Both the position numbers and the translations under genes were made by a program. This document shows positions 18,335 through 27,820 of a stretch of DNA of 64,000 nucleotides, piece after piece (position 1 is the first letter of the stretch; each line of letters begins with the position of its first letter). The notes under the pieces are model-generated. The model saw only the letters and a program-made list of their open reading frames with translations. It was not told the DNA's origin and did no database searches. The stretch lies in the NCBI RefSeq assembly GCF_004355225.1, contig NZ_CP037933.1, positions 2,790,001 through 2,854,000 of the forward strand, read 5' to 3'. This stretch comes from Flavobacterium nackdongense. Lineage in GTDB: Bacteria; Bacteroidota; Bacteroidia; Flavobacteriales; Flavobacteriaceae.

Positions 18335-20014
18335 TTAGTAACCTGGATTTTGTTCTAATCCCCAAGCTTCTGCCTCTGTTTGAGGAATTGGCATTAAAGG
18401 CACTTTATTACCATTTGGTCCATCTATTGATTTTGCCAATCCATTTGCTTTTATACTAGGAAACTGTTTGTAGGCTTTCACTCCTAAGCCGTAGTTTTGA
18501 CCTGGTGCGCGACGAATATTTTTTTCATTGTCAATGACTGCAAAATATCTACCGGTTCTTACAAGATCATAGAAACGAATTTGTTCCATAGCCAATTCTA
18601 GGCGACGTTCTTTCCAGATATCCTGTAAAAGTTGATTTCCGACCGAAGTAATGTCTGGAAGATTGACAAATGTAGGTGCGGCACTATAGTCCATTTTTCC
18701 TTCGGCATACCCCATACAATAGGTACTGTTACGGGCTCTGTTTCGAACCATATTCAGTTTTGATTTCGCTTCGTCGAATTTACTAAGATACCAACATGCT
18801 TCCGCGTGCATCAATAGTACATCGGCATAACGAATGATTTTTATGTTGCGATCACTAGCTTTGGCTTGTGTCGGTTTTACAGGAAGTGCTGCCTTACGAT
18901 TCAACCAATCAGAACCTTGTTCGTTACGGTCAAATTTCTTTTTTGCACCATATAAAATTCCGTTATTGAAGCTTTCGCCATAAACAACACAGGACAATCT
19001 TGGATCATTCGTAACAGTAACGTTGTAGGCTTCGACTAAATCGGGCGTTGGATTATTGAATCCCCAACCGGAGTCGTCTTTTCGGTTGCCTTGGAAATTG
19101 TAGAAATTGGTTCCAATCGAAGCTGGTGCTAAATCCGAGGTTCCTACGCCAAACTGAATTTCAAATACAGACTCTGAGTTGTTTTTGTTTTCAGTTTCCC
19201 AAAGTTTCGCATAATTAGGCAACAAGGCATATTCACTTGAATTGATTACCGCACTAGTTTGATCGTAAACTTGCTGCCAAGTAATTTTACTTTCTTTATC
19301 GGTACCTATTTGATACATATAAATACGGGCTAATAAAGCTCTGGCGGCACCTTTGCTCACTCTACCGGTTTCGGCTACTGGAATGGTTCCCCTTTCTGGC
19401 AACAAATCGATGGCTTTCGTCAAATCGGAGGCAATTAATTTGTAACATTCGTTCAAAGAGGCTCTTTTTACTTTACCAAAATCAGAAGGTTTTACAGAGC
19501 TTGTAAACAGCGGCACCCCGCCATAAGCGCGAACTAAATACCAATAAAAATAGGCTCGCATAAATGAAGCTTCTCCGATTAATCGGTCGCGAACTGCAGG
19601 GCTCCAAGTTACATTTGGTAGGTTGTCGAGTGCATAATTTGTGCGTGACACACCCCAAAATCCGTGAATCCAGAAATCGCTTGCAAAACCAATTTGAGGA
19701 GTCATTGTAAAATCTAACATTTCCCACATCGCAGCGTAATCGCCGTCGTTACTGCCTTTTTCTGAATCATCGCTGCGGATATCACTCAAGAAAAAATCGT
19801 GATGATGTCCCATCCATTGTCCGTCTGGTCCAGCACCTTCATCGAGTTGCAGCATATCATAAATACCGATTATAGATCGAACACCATTTTCTTGAGTGTC
19901 AAAAAAGTTGGCACTATTTTCTGAACCCTGAGGTTCGAGGTCCAGAAAATCTGAACAGCTTGAAAACCCGAGTATCAAGACGGCCAACAGGATAATATAT
20001 TTTGCTTTTTTCAT
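18335..20014 (-). CDS. SusD/RagB-family nutrient-binding outer-membrane lipoprotein (mannan locus)
   Basis: The 559-residue protein has a type II signal peptide (LILGFSSC, Cys20) followed by SDFLDLEPQG, the standard start of SusD proteins. The TPR-like helical core is seen in FMRAYFYWYLVRAYGGVPLF and in RLELAMEQIRFYDLVRTGRY, and the protein ends with EQNPGY, a usual SusD terminus. It forms the lid over the SusC barrel encoded immediately upstream (18 bases away) and captures mannan oligosaccharides at the cell surface. The partner assignment rests on adjacency; ligand specificity is inferred from the operon's enzymes. Confidence 0.95.
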   Translation of the reverse strand: MKKAKYIILLAVLILGFSSCSDFLDLEPQGSENSANFFDTQENGVRSIIGIYDMLQLDEGAGPDGQWMGHHHDFFLSDIRSDDSEKGSNDGDYAAMWEMLDFTMTPQIGFASDFWIHGFWGVSRTNYALDNLPNVTWSPAVRDRLIGEASFMRAYFYWYLVRAYGGVPLFTSSVKPSDFGKVKRASLNECYKLIASDLTKAIDLLPERGTIPVAETGRVSKGAARALLARIYMYQIGTDKESKITWQQVYDQTSAVINSSEYALLPNYAKLWETENKNNSESVFEIQFGVGTSDLAPASIGTNFYNFQGNRKDDSGWGFNNPTPDLVEAYNVTVTNDPRLSCVVYGESFNNGILYGAKKKFDRNEQGSDWLNRKAALPVKPTQAKASDRNIKIIRYADVLLMHAEACWYLSKFDEAKSKLNMVRNRARNSTYCMGYAEGKMDYSAAPTFVNLPDITSVGNQLLQDIWKERRLELAMEQIRFYDLVRTGRYFAVIDNEKNIRRAPGQNYGLGVKAYKQFPSIKANGLAKSIDGPNGNKVPLMPIPQTEAEAWGLEQNPGY

Positions 20015-20032
20015 AACTATCTGTTTTATTTT

Positions 20033-23000
20033 TTAAAAGTTAATATTGATACCCACTGAATAAGTTGTAGGTTGAGGATAATTGACCATATCTACTCCAT
20101 AATAGAATGGATTTCCGTACAAACCAAACAATTCAGGATCAAGACCCGTGTATTTTGTAAAAGTCAATAAGTTATCGATTGTGGTATAGACTCTAAAATT
20201 GTTTACCCCGAATTTTTTTGATTGTGCTGATGGAATTGTATATCCCAATTGAATGTTTTTTAGTCGGATATACGAACCGTCTTCAACATATAAATCCGAG
20301 AAGTTTTCAGTGTTTTTATTCAAATCCGCCGCATTTAAACGTGGTATATTTGAATTAGGATTACTAGGCGTCCAAGAGTTTATGGCCATATCACGACTGA
20401 TATTGGTTTCAAACATTTTTGAATTATACAACGTCTGACGCATAGAATTTACAATTTCGTTGCCGTATGAGCCTACGAAAAACATCACCATATCAAATCC
20501 TTTATAAGAAAGATTTACATTGAAACCACCAGTAATATCAGGACTTGCACTACCCAAGTAGGTCATGTCCAATTCGGTAATTTTACCATCGCCGTTTCTA
20601 TCCACAAATTTTACGTCTCCAAGACCTGCGTTGGGCTGAATAGGAGTATTGTTCAAAGAATAGGCGTCCAATTGTTCTTGTGTTTTGAAAAGTCCATCGG
20701 TTTGGTAACCATAGAAATAAGAAATCTCTCTACCTATTTCGGTTTTAGTTGTATTGCCTAATCTACCAGCACCACCACTGCGGATAGGGTCTCCGCCTGC
20801 CAAGCTAGTTATTTCATTTTTGATTAAGGCAAAATTTAAACCTAGGTCGTATTTGAACGCATTTTTATTATTGGCATAATTCAAAGTGAACTCCCATCCT
20901 TTGTTTTGCATGGTACCAGCATTGACGGCTGGTTTTTTCATACCTGCATAGGTAGGAATAGGTTTTGAAAGAATCATATCGTTGGTGTTTCGAATAAAAT
21001 AATCTACGGTACCTGTAAGTGAATTGTCAAATAATCCAAAATCGACACCAACATTAAACTGTTCTGAATTTTCCCAAGTGAGTTCGGTATTCGCAAGCTG
21101 TAGCTGAACCGCACCCTCCGTAGGGACGCCGTTTAACGAATACACATAACCACCATTCACGCTTGAGACATAATCAAAATTACCAGCGCTACCTTGGTTA
21201 CCCACTAAACCCCAACCAGCGCGAAGCTTTAAGGTGGATAAGGTCTTGTCAATTCCCGACATGAATGATTCTTTATTGACGTTCCAGCTACCTGCAAAAG
21301 AGGGGAACGTGCCCCAACGTTGTTCCGGCAAAAACTTAGAACTACCGTCTAAACGAACTGTCGCGGTCAATACATATTTGTTTTCCCAAGAGAAGTTTCC
21401 ACGGAAAAACGCTGATTGCAAACGGTTTTCACTTTTTCCTCCACCAAGACCAAATAAAACAGCGTCTTTATGTGCTCCTAAATATTGCAAAGAGGCACTT
21501 TCTGGCACATCATAACCTGTGGCCCAAATATCAGAATATTCGTTTGCCTGCATTTCCGTTCCTAAAGTGGCGTTGATGTTTAGCTTGTCAAATTTTTTAT
21601 TATAGGAGAAATAGTTGGTAAATACCCAATTCCATCCTTGACCTCTACTTTGATTCAGTGACGAAATATCATTTTTTTGTGTTGGTGTAATGAAATATTC
21701 TGGACTATAAGCTTTGTATTCGTTAAAATCCATAATAGTTCCAAACTGTGAACGGAAGGACAGACCCTCGGTCCAAAGATCATCAAACTGTAGGTAAAAA
21801 TTACCCATAAATCGATTGCCAATGCTTTTTTGTTTTTCGGCTAGATATATAGACAAGGCGGGATTTGTAGCGGCTTGTGAGTAGTATATTTCACCAAAAA
21901 AATTGGTATAATTGTCAAATGGGACTGAAATAGGATCAGAGCGTAAAGCACCTGGAATAGTTCCACTATAAAAATCATTTCTTTCGCTCGGTCTTTCATA
22001 GTGTATGTAATTGTAAATCATACCAAACTTGATTTTGTCGGTCAATTTTAAATTGTTATTGGAATGAAACATAAATTTATCAAGCTTTGTTCCTTTAACA
22101 ACTCCTTCTTCGGTAGAGGCAGTTATACCGTGATCGTAGGTGTATTTCTCTGTGTTACCAGAAATCGCCACATTATATCGCGTGTTAAATGCCTGACGGT
22201 AAATTTCTTTTTGCCAGTCGGTACCTTTCAAGTAATTACCTGCAGCTTGTTGATCCAGCACATAGTTAATTATATCATCGGTCATTCCTATCGATTTTCT
22301 TGCATTGGCAAACTCGGTAGCATCAGCAAGATCCAATTTTTTGTTTGCAACAGAAACACCTGTCAATACGGTTCCAGAAACTTCAAATTTGCTGCTTTTG
22401 GAACCAGTACGTGTTTTCACTAGGATCACACCATTTGCCCCTCTTGAACCATAAATGGCTGTTGCCGATGCATCTTTCAACACTTCCATACTTTCAATGT
22501 CGGTCGGAGCGATGTGGCTGATATCGCCCATTGGAAAACCGTCCACTACATAAAGAGGATCGGAATTATTGATAGTACCAATGCCACGAATACGAATTCT
22601 TACTCCTGCACCGGGACTTCCTGAATTCGAAATTACATTTACACCCGCTACACGACCTTGAAGTGCTCTTGCTGCATCGATCGAGGTCACCTTTTGAATA
22701 TCGCTTACATTTACTTTGCCAACGCTTCCCGTAACATCGCTTTTTCGCATTGTTCCGTATCCTACAACGACCACTTCGTTCAGACTGGTGTTGGTAGACT
22801 CGAGTTCTATAGTAAGATTTGGCTTAACGGATACTTTTTGAGATTTGTACCCCATAAAAGAAATGGCAAGTGATTGACTGCCTTTAGGAGCGACAATTTC
22901 AAATTCACCTTTTTCATTTGTAACCACACCACGGCTGGTGCCATCGACCTGAATTGTAGCGCCAGGCAGCGATTCTTTGGATATTTTATCGATGACTTTT

Positions 23001-23074
23001 CCTTTCACATTTACTTGAGCGTAAATCGAGGAATAAAATCCGATAAATAATAGCAATAAAAATGCTTTTCTCAT
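20033..23074 (-). CDS. SusC/RagA-family TonB-dependent outer-membrane transporter (mannan locus)
   Basis: The 1013-residue protein has a signal peptide (to about residue 19, SSIYAQ), a carboxypeptidase-regulatory-like beta-sandwich (about 22-100, GKVIDKISKESLPGATIQV) and a TonB-box-like region (NEVVVVGYGTMRKSD). The plug domain follows, with the SusC signature VLKDASATAIYGSRGANGVI. The 22-strand barrel fills the rest and ends with the aromatic-rich GININF. It imports oligosaccharides together with the SusD protein encoded 18 bases downstream. It is the first gene of the minus-strand mannan operon and diverges from the HTCS regulator gene at 23440, a usual arrangement for sensor control. Confidence 0.96.
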   Translation of the reverse strand: MRKAFLLLLFIGFYSSIYAQVNVKGKVIDKISKESLPGATIQVDGTSRGVVTNEKGEFEIVAPKGSQSLAISFMGYKSQKVSVKPNLTIELESTNTSLNEVVVVGYGTMRKSDVTGSVGKVNVSDIQKVTSIDAARALQGRVAGVNVISNSGSPGAGVRIRIRGIGTINNSDPLYVVDGFPMGDISHIAPTDIESMEVLKDASATAIYGSRGANGVILVKTRTGSKSSKFEVSGTVLTGVSVANKKLDLADATEFANARKSIGMTDDIINYVLDQQAAGNYLKGTDWQKEIYRQAFNTRYNVAISGNTEKYTYDHGITASTEEGVVKGTKLDKFMFHSNNNLKLTDKIKFGMIYNYIHYERPSERNDFYSGTIPGALRSDPISVPFDNYTNFFGEIYYSQAATNPALSIYLAEKQKSIGNRFMGNFYLQFDDLWTEGLSFRSQFGTIMDFNEYKAYSPEYFITPTQKNDISSLNQSRGQGWNWVFTNYFSYNKKFDKLNINATLGTEMQANEYSDIWATGYDVPESASLQYLGAHKDAVLFGLGGGKSENRLQSAFFRGNFSWENKYVLTATVRLDGSSKFLPEQRWGTFPSFAGSWNVNKESFMSGIDKTLSTLKLRAGWGLVGNQGSAGNFDYVSSVNGGYVYSLNGVPTEGAVQLQLANTELTWENSEQFNVGVDFGLFDNSLTGTVDYFIRNTNDMILSKPIPTYAGMKKPAVNAGTMQNKGWEFTLNYANNKNAFKYDLGLNFALIKNEITSLAGGDPIRSGGAGRLGNTTKTEIGREISYFYGYQTDGLFKTQEQLDAYSLNNTPIQPNAGLGDVKFVDRNGDGKITELDMTYLGSASPDITGGFNVNLSYKGFDMVMFFVGSYGNEIVNSMRQTLYNSKMFETNISRDMAINSWTPSNPNSNIPRLNAADLNKNTENFSDLYVEDGSYIRLKNIQLGYTIPSAQSKKFGVNNFRVYTTIDNLLTFTKYTGLDPELFGLYGNPFYYGVDMVNYPQPTTYSVGININF

Positions 23075-23248
23075 AATTTTTTTTTTGGTTAATTAAATAT
23101 TTGTTCAAGTTTTAATTTCAAAGGCTTCAAAAGTGACTTTATCTGCCCTTATTTCATGGTTTATTATTCAAATAATTTAAAGAGTAATTTTTCTTTTTTG
23201 ATCATACGCAGGTATTTTTTGGTTGTACATAAAAATTTTAGTGAGGTA

Positions 23249-23256
23249 CAAAATTA
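23249..23256 (-). promoter_or_regulatory. Candidate -7 element for mannan susC
   Basis: On the minus strand these bases read TAATTTTG, matching the Bacteroidota -7 consensus TAnnTTTG. It would give a leader of about 170 bases. I see no TTG at the ideal -33 distance, which fits a promoter that needs an activator such as the HTCS. Confidence 0.4.
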
Positions 23257-23325
23257 GAGCAAGGCTATACTAATACTCGTTCGTTTTTGAAGGGCTTTTT
23301 TTAAAATTTGTCTCATATTCTAAAG

Positions 23326-23353
23326 ATGATACAAAATCGAAAAGAATGATACA
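23326..23353. promoter_or_regulatory. Direct repeats ATGATACA, candidate HTCS binding site
   Basis: ATGATACA occurs at 23326-23333 and again at 23346-23353, a 20-base period, both within AAAG/AAGA-like context. AraC-type DNA-binding domains often recognise direct half-sites about two helical turns apart. The link to the regulator at 23440 is inferred from position. Confidence 0.35.
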
Positions 23354-23393
23354 TATCTTAAAATTTTCTTAGAAATTGGTTTTTGATTATGAT

Positions 23394-23401
23394 TACATTT
23401 G
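23394..23401 (+). promoter_or_regulatory. Candidate -7 element for the HTCS gene
   Basis: TACATTTG matches the TAnnTTTG consensus and lies about 38 bases before the chosen ATG at 23440. A TTG at 23376-23378 is only 15 bases upstream of it, which is short for a -33 element. An in-frame ATG at 23383 lies upstream of this element and so would not be in the transcript, which supports the later start. Confidence 0.45.
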
Positions 23402-23439
23402 TAAATGAGTATTATTTTAATAATTCCATAATTATTCCG

Positions 23440-26400
23440 ATGAAAAAATCAATTATTATTTTATTGTTTTTGACACTAATGTTACAAAGCAATACTGTCA
23501 TTCGAATTTCAAATTCGGTTATAAAAACAACCAATGATGGCTTATGCAATTCCATGGTTACCGCAATTGCACAAGATCAAAATGGATTTATTTGGATAGG
23601 AACCGAGGAGGGATTGAGCAAATACGATGGATTAAGTTTTAATACCTATAAAGTCAACGGTAGTGATTTTTCAAACTTGACAAACAATAGCATCGTGAGC
23701 CTTTTGTGTGATAAAAAAGGGCAAATTTGGGTAGGAACCTACAATGGATGTCAGGTATACAATGACAAATTAAATGCGTTTCGTACGATTGATTTTAAAT
23801 TAAAAGAAATCAAAAACAAAGCGATAAAAATTGAGAAAATCTTTGAAGATAGTAAAAACAACATTTGGCTATCGACTTCAATCAATGGGGTAATTATGAT
23901 AGATAGTAAAGGAAAAAAAAGCAAACACTTTTATTATCAGCCCAAAAATCCGCTCTCTATTTGTAGTAATATTGTCACCGATATTGCCGAAGACGCCGAG
24001 GGAAATATATGGTTTACCTCCTCAGACAAAGGAATTTCTGTATATAATGTCTCGAAAAATACCATCCGACATTTCAATAAAGAAAATGGCGCATTGCCCT
24101 CAAATCAGGTATTGCGATTAATAAAATCAAAGAACCATACGATTTACCTGAGCATTCTTAAAATTGGGCTAGTCGAGTTTAATGCTAGAAATTCAAGTTT
24201 TCAAGTGTTGGACAAGGTGAATTCCAAAATTCCATCGAAAATCATTTTTAGTTTAGGTATCGATGCACAAAACAACATTCTACTAGGAACCGACGGCGAT
24301 GGACTACTCGTGTACAACCCCAAAAACAGTGCAGTTTACCCTCATCCTGTATTTGTAGAGCGTTTCTTTGAATTGGGCCGAAGCCGAGTGCATTGTCTCT
24401 ACACCGACAGCAAAAAAAATATTTGGATTGGTATTCCAACCTTGGGTATTTGCCTCATCAAGCACAGCAATGCCGGATTTCAAACCTATCGCAATTTTGA
24501 CGGTATTCCATTCCATGATTGCATCAATAGTATCTTTGTCGATAAATTTAAAAACATTCTCATGGCCTCAGATGGTGGGGGCTTAATTGTATTCAATAGA
24601 AATACCAATTTCAAAAAGCAATTTACCAACAACAAATCGGATCGCTTTTCACTAACCGATAATGCGGCTCTCGATGTTTTTGTAGACAGTGAATTGCAAA
24701 CTTGGGTGGGTACTTACACCGGAGGACTATGTGTCATGGACCATCTTTCGGGTCATTTTATCAATTATAACACCGAAAATACAAATGGTGGATTAAAAAG
24801 CAATAATATACGAACCATTACCCAATCCAAAGACGGGAAAATTTGGATAGGAACCCACTCAGGTGGAATTAGCTGCTATGATAAACAGACAAAAAAATTC
24901 ACCAATTACAGTCAATCTGCCAAAAAAAATAGCGTCATCAACAATTGGGTTAATAAAATCTATTTTGACAAAAAAGGACGGTTGTGGATAGGAACGGTCT
25001 ATGGGTTAAGTTGCTTTATCATTAAAAAGAATACATTCATCAATTATAGTACCCAGACCAATAGCGATATGAGCGATAATATGATTCATTCTATCGCAGA
25101 AGACAATGAAGGAAATATATGGTTTGGTACGGACAATGGCCTGAATTGCCTCAACCCATCCACTGCAAAAATTAAAGTGTTTACCACTGATAATAACCTC
25201 ATTAGTAACCGAATAAAAGGGCTTGTCTTTACGGGAGAAAACAGCTTGTGGATTAGTGACAATCAGGGTATCTCCTGTTTGAATACACAAAATTTTCTGG
25301 TGAAGTCCTACAATATGCAAGACGGATTGCAAAGCGATGAATTCAACTCGAAATCCTATTTTTTGAGTTCAGATGGCGAAGTGTTTTTTGGGGGCGCCAA
25401 AGGAATAAACACCTTCAAGTCTAATATGATCAACTCTAAAAGGCCTGTAAATACCATTCTATTTACCCAATTGAGATTGTATGACGAACAAGTGCTTATC
25501 AATAGAGAAACCAATGGCAGAGTAATTTTACCAGAATCCCTACAGTATTTAAATGAAATAAACTTGAATCATAGTGATAAAAGCATCACCATTGAATTCT
25601 CTATTCCTGAATATTTTGCAGGAAAAAAACTGATAGTTTCCTCCTATTTGGACGGATTTGATTCGAAATGGCAAAATCTTCCAGCTGGAAGTAGGTCTGT
25701 AACCTACACGAATTTGGCGCCCGGAAAATATACACTTCATCTCAAAACGGGTCAATCTACCAATGAACTCGAAGGAGAGGAAAAGAAACTAACGATTATT
25801 ATTCATCCCCCATTCTGGAAGACGTGGTGGGCGTATTCGATCTATGCCATTGCCATCGCTTTTTCTTTCTTTATGGCCTTTCGATCCATCAAAATCAGAA
25901 ATCATAGAAAGGATAAAAAACAAATAAAGAAACTTGAAATAAAGAAGGAAAAGGAATTGTACATGTCTAAACTCGTGTTTTTTACAAATATCTCGCACGA
26001 GTTTCGTACCCCACTGACTCTAATTTCTTCGCCCTTAGAACGACTAATTCAAAATGAAAACAACGAAGAAAAATTACAATTACTTGCCATAATTCGTAAA
26101 AATTCGGAACGATTACTTCATTTAATCAATCAGATTCTTGATTTAAGAAAATTAGATATGAGTCAAATGAAAGTTAATGCCAAGCCAGTAAATGTAGCGG
26201 CTGTGGTAAAAGATATTTTGGAGAGTTTTCGGGATATCACGACCCAGAAAAACATTGATTTAACCTTCGAAAATAAGATTGCAAACACCTTTGTTTGGTT
26301 CGACCCCAGTATGCTCGAAAAATGCATTTACAATGTGATTTCCAATGCCGTAAAATTTACCGAAAAAGGATATATTGCCATCGTAACCGATTTTGAAACG

Positions 26401-27540
26401 GTCAAAGAGCGGGACTATGTGGTCATCAGAGTGTCAGACACAGGAATTGGTATGTCTGCCGAGGTAATTCATAAAATTTTCGAACGCTATTACCAATACA
26501 ATACCACGGACAAACAATATGTCGGGACCGGAATCGGTTTAAATCTTGTTAAAACCATTTTGAAACTGCACAGTGGAACTATCACCGTTCAAAGTGAAAT
26601 AAACGAAGGCTCCACGTTTAGTATTTATCTTCCCGCAGGAGATGAAAATAAAAATAATGAGATTCAAACTTTAGCTCCTGAAAATAAGCACATAGTAAAC
26701 TCTTATGTGTATGCTGAAACCGAAAATAATACAACTCCACAAGAAGAAAACAGCACGGAGTCGGATTCCAACAAATCCAAACCTGTTGTGCTTATTGTCG
26801 ATGATAATAGTGACATGAGAACAATTCTAAAAGTCGAATTGATGTCGAATTACAAAATTATAGAGGCAGAAAATGGAGTAAAAGCCTTTGAAAAGGTAAA
26901 TACTAAATCCCCCGATTTAATAGTAACCGATATCATGATGCCAAAAATGAATGGAATCGAATTGTGTAAAGCCTTGAAATCCAACATCGAATCGAGTCAC
27001 ATTCCAATTATTATTTTATCTGCAAAATCAGAATTGGAAGATCAAATTATGGGTATCGATTTGGGCGCTGATGCCTATATCACAAAGCCATTTAACATGG
27101 ATTTACTAAAAACACAAATTAGAAATTTGCTGAACCAACGCCAAAAACTAAAAGAAAAATTCAGCAATTCAATCCACTGGGAAGTAGAAAGCGGAGTATT
27201 GACCTCGGCCGATGATCGCTTGATGGAGAAAACATTCGAAATTATCAAGAAAAACATGGATAATCCAGCACTAGGAGTCGAAATGCTTAGCGATGAATTG
27301 AAAATAAGTCGTGCGCAACTCCATCGTAAAATGAAAGGAATTATAGACCAAACGCCTGTCGATTTAATACGAACGATTCGAATGAATCATGCGGCCAATT
27401 TGCTTTCAACGACTGATCTTAAAATTTCGGAGGTGGCTTATGCTGTGGGTAGTAATTCGCAGTCGTATTTTTCAAGTAGTTTTTCAGAGTTTTTCGGTAA
27501 ATCGCCAAGTCAATTTAAAAAGGAGGGAAATGACCTATAA
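23440..27540 (+). CDS. Hybrid two-component system (HTCS) sensor-regulator of the mannan locus
   Basis: From ATG 23440 the protein has 1366 residues and starts with a clear signal or anchor segment (MKKSIIILLFLTLMLQ). Repeated Reg_prop motifs (IWIGTEEGLSKYDG, IWVGTYNG, IWIGTHSGGISCYD and others) build the periplasmic double beta-propeller, closed by a Y_Y_Y domain (YTNLAPGKYTLHLKT). A transmembrane helix lies at about 795-818, then HisKA with the phospho-acceptor His853 (NISHEFRTPLTL), an HATPase (FTEKGY, VSDTGIGM, GTGIGLNL), a receiver (VDDNSDMR, Asp1164 in VTDIMMPK) and an AraC-type helix-turn-helix (EMLSDELKISRAQLHRKMKG). All key residues are present. It should sense a mannan oligosaccharide and activate the divergent operon. 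Confidence 0.95.
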   Translation: MKKSIIILLFLTLMLQSNTVIRISNSVIKTTNDGLCNSMVTAIAQDQNGFIWIGTEEGLSKYDGLSFNTYKVNGSDFSNLTNNSIVSLLCDKKGQIWVGTYNGCQVYNDKLNAFRTIDFKLKEIKNKAIKIEKIFEDSKNNIWLSTSINGVIMIDSKGKKSKHFYYQPKNPLSICSNIVTDIAEDAEGNIWFTSSDKGISVYNVSKNTIRHFNKENGALPSNQVLRLIKSKNHTIYLSILKIGLVEFNARNSSFQVLDKVNSKIPSKIIFSLGIDAQNNILLGTDGDGLLVYNPKNSAVYPHPVFVERFFELGRSRVHCLYTDSKKNIWIGIPTLGICLIKHSNAGFQTYRNFDGIPFHDCINSIFVDKFKNILMASDGGGLIVFNRNTNFKKQFTNNKSDRFSLTDNAALDVFVDSELQTWVGTYTGGLCVMDHLSGHFINYNTENTNGGLKSNNIRTITQSKDGKIWIGTHSGGISCYDKQTKKFTNYSQSAKKNSVINNWVNKIYFDKKGRLWIGTVYGLSCFIIKKNTFINYSTQTNSDMSDNMIHSIAEDNEGNIWFGTDNGLNCLNPSTAKIKVFTTDNNLISNRIKGLVFTGENSLWISDNQGISCLNTQNFLVKSYNMQDGLQSDEFNSKSYFLSSDGEVFFGGAKGINTFKSNMINSKRPVNTILFTQLRLYDEQVLINRETNGRVILPESLQYLNEINLNHSDKSITIEFSIPEYFAGKKLIVSSYLDGFDSKWQNLPAGSRSVTYTNLAPGKYTLHLKTGQSTNELEGEEKKLTIIIHPPFWKTWWAYSIYAIAIAFSFFMAFRSIKIRNHRKDKKQIKKLEIKKEKELYMSKLVFFTNISHEFRTPLTLISSPLERLIQNENNEEKLQLLAIIRKNSERLLHLINQILDLRKLDMSQMKVNAKPVNVAAVVKDILESFRDITTQKNIDLTFENKIANTFVWFDPSMLEKCIYNVISNAVKFTEKGYIAIVTDFETVKERDYVVIRVSDTGIGMSAEVIHKIFERYYQYNTTDKQYVGTGIGLNLVKTILKLHSGTITVQSEINEGSTFSIYLPAGDENKNNEIQTLAPENKHIVNSYVYAETENNTTPQEENSTESDSNKSKPVVLIVDDNSDMRTILKVELMSNYKIIEAENGVKAFEKVNTKSPDLIVTDIMMPKMNGIELCKALKSNIESSHIPIIILSAKSELEDQIMGIDLGADAYITKPFNMDLLKTQIRNLLNQRQKLKEKFSNSIHWEVESGVLTSADDRLMEKTFEIIKKNMDNPALGVEMLSDELKISRAQLHRKMKGIIDQTPVDLIRTIRMNHAANLLSTTDLKISEVAYAVGSNSQSYFSSSFSEFFGKSPSQFKKEGNDL

Positions 27541-27718
27541 TCCGGCTAGCGCGAGATTCGAAACAAAAATTAGGCTTTCTATTGCTGTAGATGCCAAGGA
27601 TATTTCTGCAGGCAATAAAAGTAATGCTCTTTTATTTTTCGCAATTTTTTTGAATTGCAAACGGGGTTTTCAACGAGCAATTTGTTAGGAGATAGTATTC
27701 TGTCTTTAAATTAGAGTA

Positions 27719-27747
27719 CAAAAAAACCTCTTCTAAAGAGGCCTTTT
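27719..27747 (+). terminator. Terminator after the HTCS gene
   Basis: CCTCTT (27727-27732) and AAGAGG (27736-27741) form a short stem, with an A run before and CCTTTTG after. It lies between the converging HTCS and PL1 genes and may serve both directions. Confidence 0.55.
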
Positions 27748-27820
27748 GTGTCAAGTATTTTAAAATTTGATTTTTACCAAAAAAAATACGTTTAAAAATA
27801 AGTGTTTTTCATACCCTCAA

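Larger units (their letters stand above)
23075..23439. other. Divergent control region between mannan susC and the HTCS gene
   Basis: These 365 bases are AT-rich and hold no convincing gene. They carry a -7-like element for each direction and a pair of direct repeats, listed separately. The rest shows no other structure that I can name. Confidence 0.75.
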
